Positions 44,784 to 53,440 of a stretch of DNA of 64,000 bases are shown in pieces. Source of the DNA: an uncultured Alphaproteobacteria bacterium (GTDB lineage Bacteria; Pseudomonadota; Alphaproteobacteria; Micavibrionales; Micavibrionaceae); the NCBI GenBank assembly GCA_946481105.1, contig CAMLMM010000001.1, positions 1-64,000 of the forward strand. The letters are read 5' to 3'. The notes under the pieces are model-generated. The model was not told where the DNA came from. It did not search any database and was given only the letters and a program-made list of their open reading frames with translations. Position 1 is the stretch's first letter; every line of letters starts with the position of its first letter. The translations under genes were made by a program, and so were the position numbers.

Positions 44784-45092
44784 ATGACTATAAATATTGA
44801 ATGTGTGAAGAATAACGCGAGTAAGGCCTCCAAAATACTCAAAGCCTTGTCCAATCACCGCCGCCTTCTGATTGTATGCGCACTATCTCACGGCGAAAAA
44901 TGCGTTGGGGAACTGGAAGACATTGTGGGTATTTCTCAATCTGCCTTATCCCAGCATCTTGCCAAACTTCGCGAAGATAATCTGGTGGCCACACGCCGCG
45001 ATGCGCAGACCATTTATTATTCGGTCAGCAGCGCTGCAGTGCCGGAACTTCTCCTCTGTCTCAGCCAGATATACGCTGACCAGACATCCTAG
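44784..45092 (+). CDS. ArsR/SmtB-family transcriptional regulator
   Basis: A 102-aa winged-helix repressor: KILKALSNHRRLLIVCAL, then the recognition helix region ISQSALSQHLAKLREDNLV (about residues 50-68) and the wing RRDAQTIYYSVSS. Cysteines at 32, 40 and 92 include a pair in helices where the persulfide sensors SqrR/BigR have their redox cysteines. A thiol-based sensing role is therefore plausible. Typical metal-box CxCxxC is absent. The ATG at 44784 gives the usual length; the frame extends upstream. It overlaps the facing glycosyltransferase gene by 32 bp. Confidence 0.9.
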   Translation: MTINIECVKNNASKASKILKALSNHRRLLIVCALSHGEKCVGELEDIVGISQSALSQHLAKLREDNLVATRRDAQTIYYSVSSAAVPELLLCLSQIYADQTS

Positions 45093-46029
45093 GCCTTTCT
45101 TTTACCTTCATAAACCCTTCAAACACATCAGCAACAGAGATGTCGCCAATATTGTCAGCATCCAGAGTGATGACGTTTGCATCCTCCGGCACAGGTGGGG
45201 CATGAAGAATGATATTACTCGCCTGACGCGAAAACAACATTACAACCGGACAACCTGTAACCGCAATCATATGCATTGGTCCGGTGTCATTCCCCACTGC
45301 ACCGACCGCATGACGGGCCAGTGTGGGAATATCAAACAAAGCCGTGCGCCCTGTCAGGTCCGTAACATCCATCCCCCGTGCTATTTTTTTCGCCAGATCC
45401 GATTCACTCGCCGACCCCAGAATAACGGGATGCAACCCCTGACGAAGAAGTTTGGCAGCCAGTTGGCGAAAACATTCCACAGGCCAGCGTTTTTCAGGAT
45501 GCTGCGGCGAACAACCAGGAACCAGCAGAACATGAGGCCGGTTATTCAATCCGAACCCATCGAGACTGCCTGTCATCCATTCCAATGAATCAAGGCTGAC
45601 ATTGGTAATACCGCCTAACGCCAATGTCTGTGCATGTCCATAAAAAGCATGGCGGGCCGATCTCTCTGGCGAATCGTTACGATGCGATGCGCCTTTGGCG
45701 GCCCCTACCCATTCAGGTTTAGGAGAAAACAAGTGCAGATATATCTCAGTGCGGTCATTATTCTGCAGATCATACACGCGGTCGAACTGCCCGGCATTCA
45801 GATGACTGCGCAGCGCCAGCCAGCCATAGAAATTATAAAATTTTGGCTTTTGATCGACGAGAATGGCATCGAAGTATCCACATTCCTGCCCCAGCTTGGC
45901 AAAGGGCGCCGTGGTCAATAACGTAATGTGATCTTCGGCATGTGCCTTGCGTATGGCGGCCATGGGCCCGAGTGCATAAATAAAGTCGCCCAACGCCCCC
46001 AGCTTGATGACAAGAATATTTTTTGCCAT
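45061..46029 (-). CDS. Glycosyltransferase family 9 (heptosyltransferase-like)
   Basis: A 322-aa GT-B enzyme of the ADP-heptose:LPS heptosyltransferase family. N-terminal KNILVIKLGALGDFIYALGP, C-terminal VPGCSPQHPEKRWP, the nucleotide-binding ILGSASE and the conserved GAVGNDTGPMHMIAVTGCPVVMLF (about 245-268). It probably adds a sugar to the LPS core or a related glycolipid. Its start overlaps the stop of the upstream glycosyltransferase gene by one base, so the two form a unit. Confidence 0.92.
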   Translation of the reverse strand: MAKNILVIKLGALGDFIYALGPMAAIRKAHAEDHITLLTTAPFAKLGQECGYFDAILVDQKPKFYNFYGWLALRSHLNAGQFDRVYDLQNNDRTEIYLHLFSPKPEWVGAAKGASHRNDSPERSARHAFYGHAQTLALGGITNVSLDSLEWMTGSLDGFGLNNRPHVLLVPGCSPQHPEKRWPVECFRQLAAKLLRQGLHPVILGSASESDLAKKIARGMDVTDLTGRTALFDIPTLARHAVGAVGNDTGPMHMIAVTGCPVVMLFSRQASNIILHAPPVPEDANVITLDADNIGDISVADVFEGFMKVKERPRMSGQRISG

Positions 46030-47174
46030 TACCCGATCAACTCCCGGTACACTTCGAGTGTGGCAAAGGTCATCTGCTCTTTGGTGAAATGATCGCGGGC
46101 ATGCTGCATGGCGATGGCTTTCATCTGTGCCTTTTCAGCCTCCGGCATCATCAGTGCTTTATCAATAGCCGCCGCCAGCGCGTCCGGATCTTCCGGCGGC
46201 ACCAGCCAGCCTGTCACATCGGGAACGATGGTTTCGGTCGATCCGCCGATATTGGTGGCCACCACCGGGCGGCCCATCGCCTGTCCCTCAACCGCCACGC
46301 GGCCAAAACCTTCGGGTTCGATGGAGGCCGACACCACCACATTCGCCAGCATATAGGCGCTCGCCATATCATCGCAATGCGGGGCGATACGCACGCGCTC
46401 TTCCAGTTTCAGTTCCTGAATAATCTGTTCCAGCTCGGCGCGGTATTCCGTGCGACCTTGGTCATCACCTAGCAGAATGCAATACGCATCGCGCGACTTT
46501 AGCTTCTCCATCGCATCCAGCATGACCACTTGCCCCTTCCAGCGCGTCAAGCGTCCGGGCAGTAATATGACCGTCGCAACTTCCGGGATACGCCAGCTTT
46601 GCGACAGGCGCAGCATGCGTTCGGCATTCACCAACGCCGGATTGAATTTTTCCATCGGGATGCCACGCGGAATAACGCGGATTTTGCCAATCGGCACCTG
46701 ATAATTATCCACCAGGTAATGGCCCACGAAATCGGAATTAGCGATGACCAGTTCGCCCTGCGCGATTGAGGAATTGTAATATCTCTTTAGTTTACTGCCG
46801 TTGATATTAAATGGCGCGTGACAGGTTGTCATGAAACGCGCACCTGTCCCTTTGACACCCCAGAGGCAACTCCACGCCGGGGCGCGGCTGCGGGCATGAA
46901 CGATATCGACACGATGCTGCAGAATTAAATTATGCAGACGCTTGGCATTAATGCGCATCATAATCGGATTTTTTGAATGCACTGGCATGTCGATATGAAT
47001 CCCACCAGCCCGCTTGATATCGATTACGCGCGGGCCTCCATTCGACACCACAATCGCCTTGTGCCCCGCCTTGACCAGCGCGGCAGTCACGTCGACACAG
47101 GTCTGTTCGGCCCCGCCCGCGCCCAGATTGGGGATGACCTGCATGATCGTATAGGATTTTGTTGTGTTACTCAT
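46029..47174 (-). CDS. Glycosyltransferase family 4
   Basis: A 381-aa GT-B glycosyltransferase. N-terminal MQVIPNLGAGGAEQTCVDV (acceptor side), VVSNGGPRV, central PRGIPMEKF and ILLPGRLTRWKGQVVMLDA, then the donor-binding VSASIEPEGFGRVAVEGQAMGRPVVATNIGG with the EPEGFG acidic pair. It likely builds a cell-surface glycan with the following GT9. A strong candidate for LPS core or O-chain assembly; donor and acceptor sugars are not determined. Confidence 0.93.
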   Translation of the reverse strand: MSNTTKSYTIMQVIPNLGAGGAEQTCVDVTAALVKAGHKAIVVSNGGPRVIDIKRAGGIHIDMPVHSKNPIMMRINAKRLHNLILQHRVDIVHARSRAPAWSCLWGVKGTGARFMTTCHAPFNINGSKLKRYYNSSIAQGELVIANSDFVGHYLVDNYQVPIGKIRVIPRGIPMEKFNPALVNAERMLRLSQSWRIPEVATVILLPGRLTRWKGQVVMLDAMEKLKSRDAYCILLGDDQGRTEYRAELEQIIQELKLEERVRIAPHCDDMASAYMLANVVVSASIEPEGFGRVAVEGQAMGRPVVATNIGGSTETIVPDVTGWLVPPEDPDALAAAIDKALMMPEAEKAQMKAIAMQHARDHFTKEQMTFATLEVYRELIG

Positions 47175-47218
47175 TTCCGGCTTGCACTTTCAGGGCATGA
47201 TTTATACCATTCCCGGCC

Positions 47219-47968
47219 ATGGATACCAACCTTCCTTTGCAAAAAATCACCCGAAATGACGGGGTCACGCTGGCCTATCGCCTGCGTCCGGCTACTAAAA
47301 CCGCGCCAACATTGGTCTTCTTGCCCGGTTACCAATCCGACATGGAAGGAACTAAGGCCTTGGCCGTTGACGCATTCTGCGCTAGGGAGGGGTATGGTCT
47401 TTTGCGCCTGGATTATAGCGGCCATGGCCAGTCCGGCGGTGAATTCCGCGATGGTACCATCGGTCAATGGACCGATGATGCGCTGACCATTATCAACGCC
47501 GTTACGTCGGGACCGCTTATTTTAATTGGTTCATCCATGGGTGGCTGGATTGGTTTACTGCTGGCCCAAGAGCTGGGCGACCGCATAAAAGGCTTTATCG
47601 GTATCGCCGCCGCCCCGGATTTTACGGACTGGGTGTGGAACCGCCAGATGACGGAGGAGCAACGCGAATCCTGCCACAAAAACGGATATATCGAATCCGG
47701 CGGCGATATGATGACACTCAATTTATTCGAAGATGGCGCACAAAATCTGGTGCTCGATAAACCGCTGCATATGCCATATCCGGTAACCTTGCTGCAGGGA
47801 AAACAGGATACCGAAGTTCCTTATAAACTCGCCGAAAAGCTGGCCGCTCATATCACACCCGGCCCGGTCAATTTAATATTGGTCGATGATGGCGATCACC
47901 GTTTATCACGGGACGCCGATATTACTTTATTGATTGAACAGATTAAACCACTACTGACTAAAGTCTAA
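47219..47968 (+). CDS. Alpha/beta hydrolase
   Basis: A 249-aa alpha/beta-hydrolase: oxyanion region FLPGYQSDMEGTKA, nucleophile elbow GSSMGGWIG (Ser about residue 103), acid in QGKQDTEVPY and His in DDGDHRLSRD. It resembles small serine thioesterase/esterase enzymes such as the ABHD10-like group. Substrate unknown. Divergent from the GT4 gene with 44 bp between starts; its 3' end overlaps cysS by 4 bp. Confidence 0.9.
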   Translation: MDTNLPLQKITRNDGVTLAYRLRPATKTAPTLVFLPGYQSDMEGTKALAVDAFCAREGYGLLRLDYSGHGQSGGEFRDGTIGQWTDDALTIINAVTSGPLILIGSSMGGWIGLLLAQELGDRIKGFIGIAAAPDFTDWVWNRQMTEEQRESCHKNGYIESGGDMMTLNLFEDGAQNLVLDKPLHMPYPVTLLQGKQDTEVPYKLAEKLAAHITPGPVNLILVDDGDHRLSRDADITLLIEQIKPLLTKV

Positions 47969-49344
47969 GCAGTTCGCCACTTGGCACCTTGGGGTGTATC
48001 TTCAATAGTAATTCCCTTAGCCGCGAGTTCATCACGGATTTCATCGGACCGTTTGAAGTTCTTAGCCTTACGCGCTTCCGCCCGTTCCACCAGAAGTCCC
48101 TCGACCCAGGCGGTATCGACATCATTGGCCGGGGCTTTCGCCGTCAGCCACGCCGCCGGGTCCGCCATCAGGAATCCCATCAGATTAGCTGCTGATTTAA
48201 ACGCCGCTTTTGCTGCGGGTGATTTTTCGTCCGCCGCCGCTTTCGCCAGCGCATTCAGTTCGGCATAAGCTTTCGGTGAATTCAGATCATCGCAGAGTGA
48301 CGCCATAAATTCCTCAGGCACGGCGACCTTCGCATCTGGAACGTCCTTGAGATCAAGCAGGATTTTATAAAATTTATCGAGCGATTTCTGCGCATTCTCC
48401 AGCCCTTTTTCCGTCCAGTCGAGCGGCTGGCGGTAATGCGCAGAGAGCAGCGCGAAACGGATCGTTTCACCCGGAATACCCTTATTCAGCAGCTCCTGCG
48501 CGGTCGTAAAATTGCCCAATGACTTGGACATTTTTTCGCCCTCGACCGTCAAAAATCCATTATGGACCCAGTATTTGGAAAAAGCCGCCAGGTCGCTGTG
48601 GCCATGGGCGCAGCAGCTCTGGGCGATTTCATTTTCATGATGCGGAAATTTTAAATCGGCACCACCACCATGTATATCGATTGGCAAGCCCAGATGTTTT
48701 TCTGCCATGGCCGAGCATTCGATATGCCAGCCCGGGCGGCCACGGCCCCACGGGGAATCCCAACCCGGCTGGTCGGCGCTGGATGGTTTCCACAACACGA
48801 AATCCGCTGGGTCTTTTTTATAGGGCGCAACATCGACGCGCGCCCCGGCGATCTGGTCATCACGCGAGCGCCCGGACAACCCGCCATAGGCTGGAAAGGA
48901 CGGCACGCTGAATAGCACATGGCCTTCGGCCACGTAAGCATGACCGCGCGCAATCATGCGTTCCATCAGGTCGATCATTTCGGGGATAGTTTCGGTGGCG
49001 CGTGGCTGGACGTCGGGTCTCAGGACACCGAGGGCAGCCATATCATCGTTGTAGATTTGTTCGTATTTACGCGTAATAAACGTGATGTCCTGGCCAGTTT
49101 CCTTGGCGGCAACCATGATTTTGTCGTCGATGTCGGTGATATTTGAGGCGTAGGTAACGCGCGGATAGAGAGTGCGCAGGACACGCGCGAGCACGTCAAA
49201 GACCACCGCCATCCGCGCATTGCCAATATGAGCGACGTCATAAACCGTTGGTCCGCAGGCGTAAATTTTGACATGTGCCGGATCCGTTGGGATGAAATCT
49301 TCTTTCATCCGTGTCAAAGAGTTATAGACTTTTAAATTAGGCAT
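47965..49344 (-). CDS. cysS: Cysteinyl-tRNA synthetase
   Basis: A 459-aa class I synthetase. The HIGH-type motif is in YACGPTVYDVAHIGNAR, zinc ligands include the Cys of the same segment and the GWHIECSAMAEKHLG region, KMSKSLGN is the second ATP motif, and an anticodon-binding helical C-terminus ends at GAKWRTA. Standard length. No T-box or other leader is seen; a possible small gene precedes it. Confidence 0.97.
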   Translation of the reverse strand: MPNLKVYNSLTRMKEDFIPTDPAHVKIYACGPTVYDVAHIGNARMAVVFDVLARVLRTLYPRVTYASNITDIDDKIMVAAKETGQDITFITRKYEQIYNDDMAALGVLRPDVQPRATETIPEMIDLMERMIARGHAYVAEGHVLFSVPSFPAYGGLSGRSRDDQIAGARVDVAPYKKDPADFVLWKPSSADQPGWDSPWGRGRPGWHIECSAMAEKHLGLPIDIHGGGADLKFPHHENEIAQSCCAHGHSDLAAFSKYWVHNGFLTVEGEKMSKSLGNFTTAQELLNKGIPGETIRFALLSAHYRQPLDWTEKGLENAQKSLDKFYKILLDLKDVPDAKVAVPEEFMASLCDDLNSPKAYAELNALAKAAADEKSPAAKAAFKSAANLMGFLMADPAAWLTAKAPANDVDTAWVEGLLVERAEARKAKNFKRSDEIRDELAAKGITIEDTPQGAKWRTA

Positions 49345-49374
49345 AAGACGCTGGCTCCGATTAACGGAATAACC

Positions 49375-49494
49375 TTAACGTCTAACGCGGACCCTCGCAA
49401 GTGCGGCTTGTTTCATACGGCGCGAGTGCAGTTTCAACATCGCCGATGCAACCAGACTTCCCGCCAATATCGAGGCCAAAGCCACCAAAGACAT
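49375..49494 (-). CDS. Possible 39-aa single-span membrane protein upstream of cysS
   Basis: ATG at 49494 with AAGGAC about 7 nt upstream opens a 39-codon frame. It has one hydrophobic helix (SLVALASILAGSLVASAML) and a basic tail (LHSRRMKQAALARVRVRR), stopping 30 nt before cysS. This is the usual layout of small inner-membrane proteins. It is the only plausible content of the 314-bp gap between cysS and the dihydroorotase gene. The overlapping longer frames in this gap lack such features. Confidence 0.35.
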   Translation of the reverse strand: MSLVALASILAGSLVASAMLKLHSRRMKQAALARVRVRR

Positions 49495-49658
49495 CACAAA
49501 GTCCTTCTTTCATGGGATTCATTATTAAATCTCCAGAATTCCAGGATATCACAGGAAATATGAGCAATTCCTTAAAATTCGACAAATCCCTTGGTAGAAA
49601 ATAGCCTTAATGCTAAAAATCGTTATCGCCTGCACATCTTATTTTAAGTGAGCCCTTT

Positions 49659-50999
49659 ATGACGCCCCGTTTCGACCTGCTTCTGAAATCCGGCACTGCC
49701 GTCCTGCCAGGAATGACCGTCACCGCCGATATAGGCATTACCGACGGTAAAATTACCGGGATTGGGTCGTTCGCAGATAATCAGGCCGATAAAACGGTGA
49801 ATTGTGCCGGGCTGCATGTTCTGCCCGGCCTGATCGACACCCAGGTTCATTTCCGCGAACCGGGCAATGAACATAAAGAAGTGCTGGAAACCGGCATGAT
49901 GGCCGCCGCTATGGGGGGTGTCACCTCCATTTTCGAAATGCCCAATACCAATCCACTGACGACCACGCCAGATGCGCTGACCGATAAACTCACCCGCGCC
50001 GCCAAAGGCAACTGGACGAATTACGCCTTTTATTTCGGCGGGACGGCACAGAATGCGAAAAATCTGGCCGAATGGGAAAAGCTGCCCGGCGTCTGCGGCA
50101 TTAAAATATTCATGGGCTCGTCAACAGGTGATCTACTCTCCGCGACTGACGAAGATGTCGCCGCAGTGCTGTCGAATGGCCGTCGTGTCGTTGCCGTCCA
50201 TGCCGAAGACGAAATGATGATGAATGAGAATAAAAAGACCATTCTCGGCGAAAGCCATGACGTCAAGCTGCATCCCGTTTGGCGGTCCCCTGAATCATGC
50301 CTGTCCGCAACAACCAGGCTGGTGCGCCTCGCCCGCAAATATAACCGTCGCGTCCATGTTCTGCATGTGACCACGGCGGAAGAAATGGAATTTCTGGCCC
50401 AGAACAAGGACATCGCGTCGGTCGAGGTTCTTGCCAATCACCTGACGCTACATGCGCCGGATTGTTATGAAGAACTGGGCACCCACGCCCAGCAGAACCC
50501 GCCAATCCGCGAACGTCATCACCAGAACGCGCTCTGGGCCGCGATTGCCAACGGCACAGTCGATATACTGGCGTCCGACCACGCCCCGCACACGCTGGAA
50601 GAAAAAGCCAAGACATATCCGGCCAGCCCGAGCGGCACGCCGGGGGTCCAGACCTTATTGCCCATCATGCTGAACCATATTAATAAGGGCCGACTGACAC
50701 TCGAAAAACTTGTCGAACTAATGTGCTATGGCCCGCAACGCATTCACGGTATCGTGAATAAAGGACGCCTCGCACGTGGGTATGACGCCGATATCACAAT
50801 CGTTGATTTGAAAAAGACTCAGGCCATCACCAATGCCCAGCAGAAATCGCGTGCTGGCTGGACGCCATTCGATGGGATGACCGTGACAGGCTGGCCGGTG
50901 ATGACGATTATCAACGGGCAGATCGTAGTCCGTGATGGTGAATTGACAGAAACCAAGGCTGGGCAGCCGGTTTGCTTTTACGAAACTGCCGAAAAATAA
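49659..50999 (+). CDS. pyrC: Dihydroorotase, class I type
   Basis: A 446-aa amidohydrolase cyclising carbamoyl-aspartate to dihydroorotate in pyrimidine synthesis. Zinc-binding HFREPGNEHKE (about residues 63-73), GGVTSIFEMPNTNP, the metal-bridging region GIKIFMGSS, LHVTTAEE and DHAPHT. This is the long dihydroorotase type; related allantoinases and hydantoinases share the fold but the PNTNP and HFREPG forms favour dihydroorotase. I use pyrC as the generic symbol. pyrB is not adjacent. Confidence 0.9.
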   Translation: MTPRFDLLLKSGTAVLPGMTVTADIGITDGKITGIGSFADNQADKTVNCAGLHVLPGLIDTQVHFREPGNEHKEVLETGMMAAAMGGVTSIFEMPNTNPLTTTPDALTDKLTRAAKGNWTNYAFYFGGTAQNAKNLAEWEKLPGVCGIKIFMGSSTGDLLSATDEDVAAVLSNGRRVVAVHAEDEMMMNENKKTILGESHDVKLHPVWRSPESCLSATTRLVRLARKYNRRVHVLHVTTAEEMEFLAQNKDIASVEVLANHLTLHAPDCYEELGTHAQQNPPIRERHHQNALWAAIANGTVDILASDHAPHTLEEKAKTYPASPSGTPGVQTLLPIMLNHINKGRLTLEKLVELMCYGPQRIHGIVNKGRLARGYDADITIVDLKKTQAITNAQQKSRAGWTPFDGMTVTGWPVMTIINGQIVVRDGELTETKAGQPVCFYETAEK

Positions 51000-51148
51000 A
51001 ATTTATCTAAAATTTATATCGAATATTAGTTTCTTTTTATACGAAGTATTAATCTCCGCATCATAAGATAGTTTGGTACGGCATTTTTCTGCCCTGCAAA
51101 AACTAACTATAAAAATAATATTTGGGGACACTTGGGGAAACGAATAAC

Positions 51149-53332
51149 ATGGACTCGGTTGCAGAAACGGTCGCATCATCTGTGCCACTTTCAAGCGAAG
51201 GCGGAGAAAAATCGGGGCTAATGATGTGGGCTAAATCTGAGAGCAAAATTCGCTCACCTAAAATCTGGAATTCACGCTTGAGTTGGCGCATCGTCATGGC
51301 GGTGTTCTTGACCATTATGACGGTCCAGGCTTCTATCCTTGCGCTGACCCTGAAGCAACACCAGTATGAAAAACTGATGGAGCTGCAGAAAACCTCTCTC
51401 AGCATGCTAGCACCACTGATCGACCCGAATATCACGGAGCGCCTGAAATCTCCTCTGACCTCTGATCAGCTAAATCGTCTTGTCTCCAACACCTCCATAT
51501 CCGGTATTGTCATTTACTCGGCCGATTACCAGCTTATCACCATGGGCGGAGAACCTGTCGTAACCACTATTTTCAGTGAAAATGACCTATCCCGCACCTA
51601 CCTATCCCAGGATGGCCGCAACTACGAAACTGTATTCCGTCCACGCGATCTGGGGGGCCCCCCCTATTTCATCGTCGTGCGCATGGATGCAAGTCCGGTG
51701 ACCGAAAGCATTGCCGTTTATGTTCGTCAGAACATTCTTATCATGTTTCTTATGTCTGCCTTTGTTACGACTGTGCTAATGATAGCCTTAGGGAAGTGGC
51801 TGCTGGAGCCTATTCTGTTCCTGCGCGATAACCTGTCGCTGGCTATCGCCAATCCGGAAACGCCAAATATCGTCCGCTCCCCCTATGACACGCGCGACGA
51901 AATCGGCAGCGCGATTGATTCGGTTCAGCAGTTGATTAAGCAGAACGCAAAAAACCTGCGGCAGGTAAAAGGCGCGGCGCAAAATCAGATTCATAAGCTG
52001 GCTTACTACGATACGTTAACAAACCTGCCCAATCGCACACTCTTTGTTCAGAAGCTGGGCGAATATGTGCGCCAGGCCAATGGCAACGCGAATAATATCG
52101 CGCGTCTCGCTGTTCTGACCATCGACCTCGATCATTTTAAGGATGTTAATGATTCGATGGGGCACAATGTGGGGGATGCAATTCTGGGATCTGTCGGGCG
52201 TCGCCTTAAATCTGCCCTGCCGGAATCAACGGTTGTTGCCCGTACCGGAGAGGATGAGTTCGCGATTACCTATGCACTGACTGAAGGCGGCCTGACCGCC
52301 AAGGAAGTGGGAGAGAAAATCCGCAACATTATCATCCATGAGCCGTTCAAAGTTTTCAATGAGAGCTTCCAGATCCGGGCATCTATCGGAGTTTCCACAT
52401 TCCCCGATGACGCGATGGACCCGGATCAGGTGCTGAAAAATGCCGATATTGCCCTGAACCGCGCCAAAGAAGATGGCCGCGACTGTATTCGCGAATATTT
52501 GGAAGATTTTGACAAGGCTGTTCAGCTTCGCTTCCAGATGCTGCGTGACCTGCGCCATGCGATGGAGCATGACCAATTGACCGTATTTTTTCAACCGCAA
52601 CTCGACCTGCGCAGCGGATCAGTCATCGGTGCGGAAGCGCTGATACGCTGGTTTAAAAAAGACAACAGCAAGGAAGGCGGGAAGTTTATTTCGCCCGCCG
52701 AATTTATTCCGATTGCTGAACAGTCTGGCCTTATCGTGCCAATTGGCAACTGGGTTATGAAACATGCCTGCCTTGAAGCAAAAAAATGGCATGATCTGGG
52801 TCGCCCGATTCGCATTGCCATCAACGTATCCGGAGAACAATTCCAGCAAGGTGACTTGGTCAATCAAGTGCGCACAACCATTGAAAGCACAGGTATCGAA
52901 CCCCATCTGCTGGAGCTTGAAGTCACTGAAAGCGCCTTTATGGAGGATATCCAGCAAACTATACGGACGCTGAAAGACTTGCACGCACTAGGCGTTGAGC
53001 TGGCAATTGATGACTTTGGTACCGGCTACTCTTCCCTGTCCTATCTGCGTCAGTTCCCGATTGACCGCCTGAAAATCGACCAGTCCTTTATCCGCAATGC
53101 CCTCAATAATGCCGACGATGCGGCTATTGCCCGTACCATTATCGGTCTAGGACGTTCGCTGAACCTCAAGATTATCGCTGAGGGTGTGGAAACACTCGAG
53201 CATGAGCAGTTCCTGATAGCCGAAGGATGTGACGAAGTGCAGGGATACCGTTACTCTAAACCCATTCCCGCCGAGGCATTCCTCAAGTTTCTGGCAGTTT
53301 ATAACGGCAATATGAATTTCTTTAATATTTAA
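51149..53332 (+). CDS. Membrane-bound GGDEF-EAL protein with degenerate GEDEF
   Basis: About 727 aa. A polar N-terminus is followed by a membrane helix (about 48-68), a periplasmic sensor region (about 70-195), a second helix (about 200-222) and a HAMP-like linker. The GGDEF domain begins at about 285 (YYDTLTNLPNRTLFV) with active-site GEDEF instead of GGDEF and no RxxD inhibitory site. The EAL domain (about 465-720) has EALIRW, NVSGEQF, ELEVTES, DDFGTGYSSLSYL and DQSFI, so the phosphodiesterase residues are present. The likely net activity is c-di-GMP breakdown, possibly controlled by GTP. ATG at 51149 has GGGGA ahead. Confidence 0.92.
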   Translation: MDSVAETVASSVPLSSEGGEKSGLMMWAKSESKIRSPKIWNSRLSWRIVMAVFLTIMTVQASILALTLKQHQYEKLMELQKTSLSMLAPLIDPNITERLKSPLTSDQLNRLVSNTSISGIVIYSADYQLITMGGEPVVTTIFSENDLSRTYLSQDGRNYETVFRPRDLGGPPYFIVVRMDASPVTESIAVYVRQNILIMFLMSAFVTTVLMIALGKWLLEPILFLRDNLSLAIANPETPNIVRSPYDTRDEIGSAIDSVQQLIKQNAKNLRQVKGAAQNQIHKLAYYDTLTNLPNRTLFVQKLGEYVRQANGNANNIARLAVLTIDLDHFKDVNDSMGHNVGDAILGSVGRRLKSALPESTVVARTGEDEFAITYALTEGGLTAKEVGEKIRNIIIHEPFKVFNESFQIRASIGVSTFPDDAMDPDQVLKNADIALNRAKEDGRDCIREYLEDFDKAVQLRFQMLRDLRHAMEHDQLTVFFQPQLDLRSGSVIGAEALIRWFKKDNSKEGGKFISPAEFIPIAEQSGLIVPIGNWVMKHACLEAKKWHDLGRPIRIAINVSGEQFQQGDLVNQVRTTIESTGIEPHLLELEVTESAFMEDIQQTIRTLKDLHALGVELAIDDFGTGYSSLSYLRQFPIDRLKIDQSFIRNALNNADDAAIARTIIGLGRSLNLKIIAEGVETLEHEQFLIAEGCDEVQGYRYSKPIPAEAFLKFLAVYNGNMNFFNI

Positions 53333-53440
53333 AATGCAGGCAATTGTGAATGCTTTGTTAAACGCAGACTGTTAGTATCAATATAGAAGTATCAGAAAGT
53401 TCATCTATCTTTCATTAAGTTCCATAAGGTAGTTTCCATT

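Noticed and set aside
49382..49604. Two longer overlapping frames (both strands) before the dihydroorotase gene
   Set aside because: Neither has a ribosome-binding site or sensible composition; the 39-codon frame at 49375-49494 is a better candidate.
51652..51664. GGGGGGCCCCCCC run in the GEDEF-EAL gene as a switch
   Set aside because: Runs of six and seven are short for phase variation; they encode an ordinary LGGPPY stretch.
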